Part shown: positions 1 to 8,637 of the stretch, piece by piece
Layout: each line of letters starts with the position of its first letter
Position numbering within the stretch: the first letter of the stretch is position 1
NCBI GenBank assembly: GCA_000333855.2
Contig: CM007318.1
Coordinates: forward strand, 623,237-687,236
DNA: 64,000 nt
Reading direction: 5' to 3'
From: Endotrypanum monterogeii
Taxonomy: Eukaryota; Euglenozoa; Kinetoplastea; Trypanosomatida; Trypanosomatidae
Program-made: the position numbers and the translations under genes
Notes under the pieces: model-generated
Told to the model about the DNA's origin: nothing
The model's database searches: none
Seen by the model: only the letters and a program-made list of their open reading frames with translations

Positions 1-2809
1 TTTCTCGACAACCGAAATAAATTGGGGTCCCAGAAAAAAACAAAACAGCGACAAGATTCCAGCTGCACTATCGTCGTATTGGAGGAGGAAGGTCACCGGG
101 TGCTGTTGGTGAGCAGTATACTTACGTTTTTTTTTTTTTTTGGCTTGCAGAAAAAACTGGGAAATCTCTACGAAACAGGGTTCAGAAAAGGATGGCAATC
201 TGTGATTGTTTTGGCTAGGAAAACTAAACGTGTATTTGTGCAGGTTCACCCTCCCCATCCATGCGCTCTACCCACCGTATGACGCTTCCTGTGTTTTTTT
301 CTTCCTTTTTATTCCCGGGAGAAACAAAACAGCTGGCTCTTTTGGGAGCACCTGACAACCGGATCTGAATGAAACACAGGAAAATGGAGACTGAACAACA
401 GAGAGCTGCTGAGTAGTTCAAAAAGATAGGAAGGGATACTAATAAAAGTAGGCACCGGGGTGGGGTGGGGGTACGGGTTCGACCTAAAGGAATCGTGTTT
501 AGGGGGGTGAAAGCAATGTACAAAAAGCAACCGAAAGAAAAGATGCTGGAGGGGGAGGGGGGGGGGGAGAGGCAAGAAGGAGGGCGTACGAGGAAAATCG
601 CAGAGGACTCCAGATACTAGTAAAAAAATGTTGTGGGGGCCGCTTACCGAAGACTGAAGATTTTGTCGAGATTCCGATGGGAGTACGTGAGATAGTAGAG
701 GGGAAGGACTTCATCAAAAAAAAAGGAAATGATTTGACTTCGCGTAGAGGATACATGAGGAAAAAGGAGAAATATGGTATTATTACAAAATTCTCTTCAC
801 GGATGGAATGCGATGGCCCTCGGAGTGCGTCTTCGTTTTTTTTTTGTGTGGAGAGTCGTGGTAGGGAAACTTTCTCCGAGCGAGTTAAACACGTTGACGC
901 ATACGAGCCTGGAGGACTCTTAACGAAGTCCTCAACTGCAAACGTGTACGTTCCTGTACGTGTGTGTGTGTTGGGGGGGGGGTTGAAAGGAAGAAGAGGA
1001 AGACAAGTCTTTCTACTCATCCGCTATACAATCCCACTAAGGCGTCAGCACAGGAGGAAGGACATACAGAAAAAGGGGTGATCTTCTTTTCCCATATTTA
1101 AACGAGCGTAGCGTCGTACTGCATTCCCCCACCCCCGCCACCTACTTGTTTTTTTTTCTTTGCAGTTCATTGGTATTTTTTTTTGTCGCCAAAACGATAA
1201 GGGAGTACAGGAAAATAGTGTATAAATATATATGTATATATTTTTTTTGCATGAAGAAAAAAATCCTTAGACCTAGAACACCAAAAAGTTGATTGAGTCA
1301 ATATGATTGGTGTGGATTCCGTGCGTGTTTCACCGTTCCTTTTTTTTTTCTTCCAGCTTCACGGGAAGGGAGGCTGAAGCATACGCCCGACACCCCCACT
1401 ATTTTATAAAGAGGACGCATGTATAGGCTCTATTCGTGCCCGTAATTAGTTGGGAAAGCGCGCAGAGATAATACCACAAAAGGCACGACTCAAATCACGA
1501 GGAGGTGGTGGTTGTGCGTTTGTGAGTGGTGTTGAGGAGAGAGAGAGAAGGGGATAAAGATATGTTTGACATAGGAGACGATCTTTTTCAGAGGTGCCAA
1601 TTGGTGAAAAACGTGGAATTGGAGAGAGGCAGCTTAGCCGGGCTGAACACGCTTCTCACGAAGCCGAAAAATAGTAACTCATATCTCCCCAAAACAAAAC
1701 AAACTAACGAAGGGGGTTTTATCGTTTGCTCTGTGTATCTTTATTGTTGAGGAGTGTGGGGAGGGAAGGAAGGCTAGCGTGGACCGTTACGCACGTAGAA
1801 GCTGACGGCTGGCAAAAATGGAAGGATGCCCCCTTTCACCCCGGTGCTCGCCCATTCTCTTTTCATTCTCTCCCCCTATTTGTAAGACGATCGGAATCCG
1901 CCTTAGTATCGCCTGCTCTCAGGACGTCGTGAAGAAAATTTTGACAGGAGAAAAACAATCAAATAGAGCGAAAAAAAGGAATTGAAAAAAAAAAATGAAA
2001 AAGGGAATGGGGAGAGAAAGAGTGGGGGGTGGGGGTGGAGGGGAAGTGCGACGGGGGACAATGGTTATGATAATTGCGGTAAAATGTATCGCGCGCGAGG
2101 AGTGACCGCACCCCCCCCCTCTTTTTTTCTCAACATTGAATCAATGAAAACACTCCTGATGTACATGAGAAAACAAGATTTTTGGCTATTATAAACTAGA
2201 CAGAAAAAAAAAAAACACAAAAAAAAGGTGGCTGAATAGAAAGATACAGAGGAGGAGGGAGGGGGGAGGTGCAGGGCATGATCATAGAGAGACTCGCTTG
2301 TGAATGAGGTAATTGAAGTTTACACTCCCTCCCCTCCCCTCCCCTCCCCTCCCCTCCCCCCCCCCCCACCCACACACACACACAAACACACACAAACACA
2401 CACAAACAAACGCACACAGAGGCGTGTAAAGAGGCACAGACAGAAGGACAAACGTGAGACAGAGAAACACTCGATAGCAACCCCCCCCCCCCAAAAAAAA
2501 AGAAGAAGAAATAAGGTCGCTAGAAACAACAAAAAATGGGGCAAACCTAGCCCAAGCAATCAGTTGCGGTAGGGATATAACATAATAAGCGACTACAAGC
2601 ACGTTGAACTCCCCACACCGGCATCTTCACATTCAAATGCAGACGCCCAAGTGACGTGCGGAAACCACGAACAGAATGTTCCCAACAAGAATTCCTTGTG
2701 TTTTCTTCTACTGCTGTCACTCTCACTTTTCCTTTTTTTTTTTGTTTGTGTGTGTGTGTGTTGTGTTGGTGTCGTCTCACCCTCGAGATGAGGCGTAAAT
2801 ATAAGTGCT
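1..2809. other. gene-free stretch, downstream of the p25-alpha gene
   Basis: No reading frame here has the composition or domain content of a gene; the open frames run through homopolymers and simple repeats. The stretch holds many A/T and G/C homopolymer runs, a G-rich tract on the plus strand near 550-567, a (CCCCT)n block near 2330-2367 and CA-rich repeats to about 2412. On the transcribed (minus) strand it would be the 3' untranslated region of the p25-alpha gene plus the spacer to the next gene off the left edge. Confidence 0.7.
2325..2412. repeat. (CCCCT)n / poly-C / CA-rich compound repeat
   Basis: The plus strand reads as about six CCCCT units, then a run of about 12 C, then CACACA and CACAAA-type units. 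On the minus strand, which is transcribed here, this is a series of four-G runs separated by single A residues, a classic G-quadruplex-forming pattern. It lies about 400 bases downstream of the p25-alpha stop codon, so it could be in that gene's 3' untranslated region or in the spacer. Confidence 0.85.
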
Positions 2810-3271
2810 TCACAGCTGCTTTGCAGTGGTCCCACGAACGTCAACTGTTGACTGACGTCGATCAACAACACCAGCGAGCGATCCGGCGTTTCTGTCCACG
2901 TTCGTTGGACCACCCTGCTTCGCAGCACCGGTGTAAGAGCTCTTGTCATCGTGGAAGCGCACCGCATCGGCCTTTGTACCGCTAGACTTTGGGGCAGCAG
3001 CGGTGAGAATGGCTTGGATATCCTCGGGGGACTTCTTCATTTTTGCGGCGATTTCTGGGATCGCTTTATCCCGGAATTCTGCGAATGTGACCTTGCGCGC
3101 ATCCTTTGCCTTCACCTTGCTGAAGAGCAAGTCGGCATCCGTGGAAGTGAAGGTTTTGCCGATGATCTTGGCCTCCTTCAACATCTTAGAAAAGTGCGAG
3201 TTGTCTATATCCTTCGATGGTGCGCCGCCGAAGGAGGCGAAGGCCTCGAAGGTTGCTTGGAATTCACTCAT
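2810..3271 (-). CDS. p25-alpha / TPPP-like protein
   Basis: This 153-residue protein looks like a member of the p25-alpha (tubulin polymerization-promoting protein) family. The N-terminal half, residues about 5-85, has the compact helical p25-alpha pattern: FEAFASFGG, then DADLLFSKVKAKDARKVTF and a following FAEFRDKAIPEIA segment. The C-terminal part carries the family's short SSYTGAAKQGGP-type motif at about residues 111-122 and ends in a basic, disordered tail. TPPP proteins bind and bundle microtubules; in ciliated and flagellated protists the short forms are often linked to the flagellum. No signal peptide or membrane segment is seen. The start is the first ATG of the frame, just after a pyrimidine-rich stretch on the coding strand. 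Confidence in the family is high; a flagellar role is inferred from relatives. Confidence 0.88.
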   Translation of the reverse strand: MSEFQATFEAFASFGGAPSKDIDNSHFSKMLKEAKIIGKTFTSTDADLLFSKVKAKDARKVTFAEFRDKAIPEIAAKMKKSPEDIQAILTAAAPKSSGTKADAVRFHDDKSSYTGAAKQGGPTNVDRNAGSLAGVVDRRQSTVDVRGTTAKQL

Positions 3272-4556
3272 GTTGAGAAGGGGAGAAAAAAAAGGGTGTG
3301 GGGGATATTGAGGAGTTGATTGAGCACTGTTTTTTTTTTTTTTTGAGGATAGGAGTTTTGAGGACGATGCAAGGGGCAGCTGCGATCACGTGTGTTGCGT
3401 TCGCGTGGTGTTCACCAGCAGTTCACGAAGTGAGGAATGTGTGTGGGGATATGTAGCGAGCATGTTTGATCGAGCAAAGCGAAGGGATTCAGTGAAAGGT
3501 AGAGGAGGGTGAAAAGCCATTGAATACATTGAAGAAGAAAAACATGTTTCATTGCAGAGGGCACGAAAAAAAAGAGGGTTAGGTGGTTGAAGATAGATAC
3601 TTCCTTCCCCAAGGGGTCGAAATACATCTATACATATATATATATATATATATAAATATATATATACTGGACCCTGTGCTGATCGCTCCTGTTCGTATCT
3701 CATTCTGATGTGCAAGATGTGTCAGGCGACAATTCAACATATTCGCGAGAGAGGCAAATAAAAAGACGAAAAATTGTCGCTTTAAATAGGATGACCATTG
3801 ATATATATATATATATATATATGCTCTGCAGCGAGAAAAACTTTCTCTATGTGCGGTGTCGAGAAAAGAGGAAAATACAGAGCGTAGTGAAAACCTGCGC
3901 AGGATCGGGTTTCCGTGGAATAAAATATTTTCGCATGCCAACAAAACTTTTGTTTCCTTTGGAGCAGAAATTTTGCATCGTTTTTTTTTCTTTCTTGTGT
4001 GCCTGTGTGTGTCGGGGGAGGGAAGGGGGGAATGGGATAGGGAAGAGAGAACAGGATTGGCGATCTTTGACAAAAAAAGACATCAAAGAGTGAGGCGAGC
4101 ATCGAAAAAGGTGCTGGGGCGCTGCTGAGTTGGTCTTGCACCACTAACCTTCCCCACTTTTCTTCAAAAGTTTATCCCACCAATAATCATTTAAAAAAAA
4201 AGACGCTCGCAGGGAAACGATTCTGGCAGCTAGCGAGCGCAATTTTCGAAAAAGAGGTGTGTATGAGTTTCAGACACAACTGAGACTAGCTGGTACACGT
4301 TGATATACTATTACATGCAGGTGCGCGGTGAGAATTTATATGCCTGTTCAGAAAAGTGAACGTGTGTGTTTTTGTGTGTGGCTTTATCGCGACGAATCGT
4401 ATTGTTTGGCCACATTGGTGCACGAGACAGATGGGGAAAACGCTGTTGTGTACATCATTACAAGCAAAGGCAGAGCAAACTCAAGTAGCACGGCAATAGC
4501 ACATATGGACATAGTGCCGTTCACCAGCTGCGAGAGGTGCTGCAGTCTGGTATACA
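3272..4556. other. gene-free spacer between kinesin and p25-alpha genes
   Basis: No gene is seen. The spacer contains two TA microsatellites (3630-3667 and 3801-3822), a poly-T run near 3330-3344 and other homopolymers. On the minus strand the sequence just before the p25-alpha start is pyrimidine-rich (3274-3300), as expected near a trans-splice acceptor, though no single AG stands out. Confidence 0.65.
3630..3667. repeat. TA microsatellite
   Basis: An almost uninterrupted TA dinucleotide run in the spacer. A second run of about 11 TA units lies at 3801-3822. Confidence 0.9.
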
Positions 4557-7500
4557 TCACTTCCCCCGTTCCAAGTACTCGACGAGCCGCGTCCAGCTAT
4601 CGGGGGTGGTATTTGAACGTTGTGGTCTACTCGACTTCAGGTACGAGGCTGTAGCAATGCGACGACGAGTTTGGTGAACGTGGAGAGAATTTGGCGCACG
4701 AGACGCATACGCTGAGAGAGTTCTACCGCTAACCGATCGCTTTTCTCGGCTTGTGCTACGGAGGCAAGGGTTCGTCGTGTGCACTTGCTCCAGGTCGCCA
4801 TTTACTGTGTTACTTGCGGAGAGCAAAGAAGGGGGGCAGATGGGATTTTCTTGATCTTCGGAAGAAATCTCGTGAATGGTCATGTGCACCTGTCGATACA
4901 GCTCCTGCTGCCGCTGCTGGATCTCCCGCAAACGCTGCTCACGGGAGATGCGGTTCTTCTCAAATGGGGCTCGCTCAGCATTGCTGCCACCGAAGGCCAG
5001 GGACCCAAAAAGACCCGGCTGCAAAAGCGATGTAGGAACGTAATCCTGCACAACTACTGCGGGGAGCTTCGCTACGACGACCTCCATCTCCCGCAATGTA
5101 GTGGTCACCTGAGGCGCCGTGAAAGTCGAGGCTCGGATGGAGGGAACTACAGGGGCAGTGACTGTGGTACTTCTCCTGCGCGTCGGCTGCTTGTAGTAGT
5201 CAGCGTATGTTTCGATAGCGTATGGTGAACGGTACCGCGCCTCATACTCCTTGAGACGAGTCTCCAGTACACCATAGCGTTTCTGTTTGTTTCTCTTTTT
5301 ATGAAGAGGCACCCCTTGCCTTTCCTCCTCGCCCTTTGGGTCTACTGTATGGTGCTTTACGGAGGCGTCTGCAGCGCCGTTCGGTGAGGGGCTGCTATCA
5401 GACACACCTCGTAGAGCCCTTGAGAGCTGCTCCGTCATCGTAAAAGGGTCCTCGCCACTGGTCGCCACAGTCAAAGGCCTCTCCTCCTTCCACGATAGAG
5501 CAGCACCGGTATCATTCTCCCTTCTGTGCTCCCCTTTTTCACTGGTGTACGGTTCGATTAGGGGCGAAAAAGTGGTCATTTTGGGGGAAGATATATTTTC
5601 TACCGTAGCGCCTCCAGCCGGATGAACACCATGCACAGTTTCCCTGGGGGAATCCACCGGCGCTGCCGCAGCGCCCCAAACCTCTTCTGCAGCGAGGGCA
5701 ACCTGTGGCGGATGTGTACCAGATACTGTTTGCCCTGATCGGCGTTTCTCTTCCGCTAGCGGTGACACACTGTCCCTCGACACCTCCTCCTCGTCCACCT
5801 CTCTTTCCTCATCTGAGCATTTCATGACGTCTTCGTCCCGTAGCACAATTTCCTCGAGTAGGGCGAGGCGCTCTCGCAGCGCTAGGTTCTCGGAGTTGAG
5901 AGCTGATTCGCGGCGTTCGGCGGCGTCTTGCACCTCCCGCAGGGTGTCGTATGACTCGCGCAGCTGTGAATTCACCAGCATCAGATTACTTAGCATACCG
6001 CACGCGTCTACAAGCGAGTCAGAGAGTTGATCCACCTCTTGGTCAGTAAGAGGGACTGCACCCGTTGCCGACGCCACGGGACCCTGTTTGTCGCCTGCGG
6101 CCGGAGAGTTTGCGTTAGCATCTTCACCGCAGCGCTTGCAAAGCTTGGTGTGATACTCGCGTTCCCCAAGTGATTTTTTCGCCATCTCACGGTAGTACCC
6201 AAGTTCCGCCTTGAGCTGCGTAATCTCTTCTCGGAGCCGTCGGACCAGAATCGTCGTCGCATCTTCGTTCACATGTGGTGCGTTGCGGATGTTCTTGGCA
6301 CGACCCGCATAGAGCAGCGTTGAAACTGTTTCATCTACATAGCGGTCTGACGGGCTGATGCAGGCAATCATGGTTGTGAGCGAGTTGCCGCCGAGGGCGT
6401 GCTTAAGAAGCATTGTGAGCTTGCTGTCACGATAAGGAATGTGCCCCACGTCCGCTTTCTGATCTGAACGGCCCCTAGAGCGAGATGCGCTGGTTATATT
6501 TTTCTTTTTGAGGACTGAAGTCGCTGTGGAGACCCCACTGCCCAGCGCCGTTATCACCTTTCCTAGGGAGAGTAGCGACGTGTTGATATCGATCGACTCC
6601 TTAAAGAGCTGAGTACTTGGGTTGTGAGAGAGAAGGCTGATCTTCTCAGATCCCGCAAGGTCCACAAGTGATAACTCTGACTGGCTGAGAAGCTCCCCGT
6701 TCCGTCGAGCGCGGGTTTCCACGTAGATAGTGAAGACACAGTGGGATCGAGAAGACTGGTGGTTCATTAGATGGCCGCGCACCACTTTTTGTTTTACACC
6801 ACTGAAGAACATCGAGCGCATCTCATCGGCACTATTGCAGGTGCAGATAAACAAATTTTCTACTTTGAAGACGTCTCCTTTGTGCCAACGTACACGCAGC
6901 TCTGCCTGATTGGCACTTTTTATGCGGGACGAGTCCTCTTTGATCTTCGGAAACGTCGGACCGGAAAACATCGACGGAACTGCTGCATCGCTTCCATCAG
7001 AGGAGACGCCACACCCGCGTAGCAGATCAGTTATCTTTTCGTTATAGATTTCGTAGAAACTGCACCGGAACGTGACTTCTACGCCGTCATCTGGGATTTC
7101 CTCATCCTGAGCGCCGAGGTACTCGACACCAGCGGCGCGCTGGCGTTCCCGAGCACGGTCAAAGAGCAGCTGAATGACACGAGGCATGATACCGTGTTGC
7201 TCTACTGGGGTGCTCTCTAAATCAGGGATCAGTGCCTTGCGTTGCTGTGAATTTGAGGTATATCGAAAACCATCCATAGTGTAGGTCTTGCCGCTACCTG
7301 TTTGTCCATAGGCGAAGACAGTGGCGTGAAATCCGTCGAGGACGTGATCGGCTAGAGGTGCCACCTCAGCGAACACCGTTGACTGATCTGCTTCGGGGGT
7401 CAGAACTCGATCAAACTGGAAGGATCGGCCTTCATGTTGCATTACCTTGTCATAAACAATCACATTATTGCCATCAATAAAAATACGCTTGCTTGAGTAG

Positions 7501-7733
7501 TCCATATCCATGCCAGGCATCAGTGGGCGACAGCGTACAACAACGCGGACGCGTCCGGACAATCGACTCGCTTCCTCTGGGGATTGTTGCGAATGTATGG
7601 CATCGTCACCATCGACAGGATCCTTGTATGCGCTCCTTAACGTTGAGCCGTGAGGTTGTGCACTCCCGCCGGACTGCTTCGACACCCCTTGGGGTGCCCT
7701 TGGTGAATCATATTGCTTCTTTTCATTACCCAT
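4557..7733 (-). CDS. kinesin motor protein
   Basis: This 1058-residue kinesin has its motor near the N-terminus (residues about 59-485). It is an ATP-driven microtubule motor. The P-loop GQTGSGKT is at 143-150, switch I NHQSSRSH at 324-331 and switch II LVDLAGSE at 356-363; SFYEIYNEKITDLL (225-238) and HIPYRDSKLTMLL (431-443) are also typical. All key nucleotide residues are intact. The motor is longer than usual: one extension lies between about 240 and 290 and a basic insertion between about 400 and 428. After the motor, residues about 490-530 and 575-640 look like short coiled coils; the rest is Ser/Thr/Pro-rich and probably disordered. The C-terminus is rich in basic residues and serines. 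The start is the first ATG, with stops upstream. I cannot assign it to a kinesin family from sequence alone. N-terminal motor position suggests plus-end movement, by general family knowledge. Confidence 0.93.
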   Translation of the reverse strand: MGNEKKQYDSPRAPQGVSKQSGGSAQPHGSTLRSAYKDPVDGDDAIHSQQSPEEASRLSGRVRVVVRCRPLMPGMDMDYSSKRIFIDGNNVIVYDKVMQHEGRSFQFDRVLTPEADQSTVFAEVAPLADHVLDGFHATVFAYGQTGSGKTYTMDGFRYTSNSQQRKALIPDLESTPVEQHGIMPRVIQLLFDRARERQRAAGVEYLGAQDEEIPDDGVEVTFRCSFYEIYNEKITDLLRGCGVSSDGSDAAVPSMFSGPTFPKIKEDSSRIKSANQAELRVRWHKGDVFKVENLFICTCNSADEMRSMFFSGVKQKVVRGHLMNHQSSRSHCVFTIYVETRARRNGELLSQSELSLVDLAGSEKISLLSHNPSTQLFKESIDINTSLLSLGKVITALGSGVSTATSVLKKKNITSASRSRGRSDQKADVGHIPYRDSKLTMLLKHALGGNSLTTMIACISPSDRYVDETVSTLLYAGRAKNIRNAPHVNEDATTILVRRLREEITQLKAELGYYREMAKKSLGEREYHTKLCKRCGEDANANSPAAGDKQGPVASATGAVPLTDQEVDQLSDSLVDACGMLSNLMLVNSQLRESYDTLREVQDAAERRESALNSENLALRERLALLEEIVLRDEDVMKCSDEEREVDEEEVSRDSVSPLAEEKRRSGQTVSGTHPPQVALAAEEVWGAAAAPVDSPRETVHGVHPAGGATVENISSPKMTTFSPLIEPYTSEKGEHRRENDTGAALSWKEERPLTVATSGEDPFTMTEQLSRALRGVSDSSPSPNGAADASVKHHTVDPKGEEERQGVPLHKKRNKQKRYGVLETRLKEYEARYRSPYAIETYADYYKQPTRRRSTTVTAPVVPSIRASTFTAPQVTTTLREMEVVVAKLPAVVVQDYVPTSLLQPGLFGSLAFGGSNAERAPFEKNRISREQRLREIQQRQQELYRQVHMTIHEISSEDQENPICPPSLLSASNTVNGDLEQVHTTNPCLRSTSREKRSVSGRTLSAYASRAPNSLHVHQTRRRIATASYLKSSRPQRSNTTPDSWTRLVEYLERGK

Positions 7734-7814
7734 GAATTCTGCTATTTACTAAGATGTCACGCACTAGGCGAGACGAGCAAGCGGGCGGGGGAAAGAAGGA
7801 AGGGGGGATTTCTA

Positions 7815-7863
7815 CATATATATATTTTTATATATACATATATGTGTGTGTGTGTGTGTGTGT
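7815..7863. repeat. TA/TG compound microsatellite
   Basis: Alternating TA units, interrupted by a few T bases, pass into about ten TG units on the plus strand. Confidence 0.85.
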
Positions 7864-8199
7864 TTTGGCTAAGTAAAACCAAAAATAAATCGAATTAATG
7901 GGGATCAGTGCAACGAGAAAAAAAGGGGGGGGGAAGAAGCACCCACTAATCACGACAGAGAAACCCAATTGCGAGCTGAAGTGGTGGAGGTAGAGGAGGA
8001 ACAGAGTTGAAGGGGAACTAGCAAACAACAGCAACAGAGATAGATAGAAAGCCGAGTTTCATTATTCAATGCATTATGAACGCCTCGACAAACAGTAAAG
8101 CGACATATGCAAAATAAATAAATGAATCATCGCAGCATGTACATTCTCTTATAGGATGATTATCCTACTTGGACGCCGATGAAAGACACGATCATGCAA

Positions 8200-8271
<72 letters not shown>
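8200..8271. repeat. (CA)12(TA)24 compound microsatellite
   Basis: About 12 CA units run directly into about 24 TA units, together 72 bases. Such pure alternating purine-pyrimidine DNA can melt or form non-B structures and is probably length-variable between isolates. Confidence 0.92.
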
Positions 8272-8273
<2 letters not shown>

Positions 8274-8637
8274 CCTGCGCGACGGTTTCAAGAACAGTAG
8301 CAGATGAAACAAATCGGCTTAGCCAAGGGTGTTAGTTGTCGCTGATGCCGACATGCATGAGAAAAATGTTTTCACTTTTGCGCTTCCTTTCTCCTCTTGC
8401 AACGATGTATAACGCGTGGTCAGGTGGCCATGTGGAAGCGGGCGCAAGAAACATCCACAAAGCCAAGATTAAACGTTTGTCCAACGCAAGGTAAACCCAA
8501 TCATCTTCACCGCGGGCACTGGCTGCGCGTTTTCTTTGTGTGTTCGGTGTGGTGGTGAAAGGCTGAAGTCAGAACGAGTGTGGTGGGTGCCTGCGACGCC
8601 AAAATATCCACCCCATCTTTGCTCTGTTCTTTATTAA

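Larger units (their letters stand above)
7734..8637. other. spacer between helicase-like and kinesin genes
   Basis: No gene is seen. The spacer holds a TA/TG repeat (7815-7863) and a long CA plus TA compound microsatellite (8200-8271). Confidence 0.7.

Noticed and set aside
499..1020. 173-residue minus-strand open frame
   Set aside because: Composition is that of spacer, with Pro and Phe runs from homopolymers; no domain, and it overlaps open frames on the other strand.
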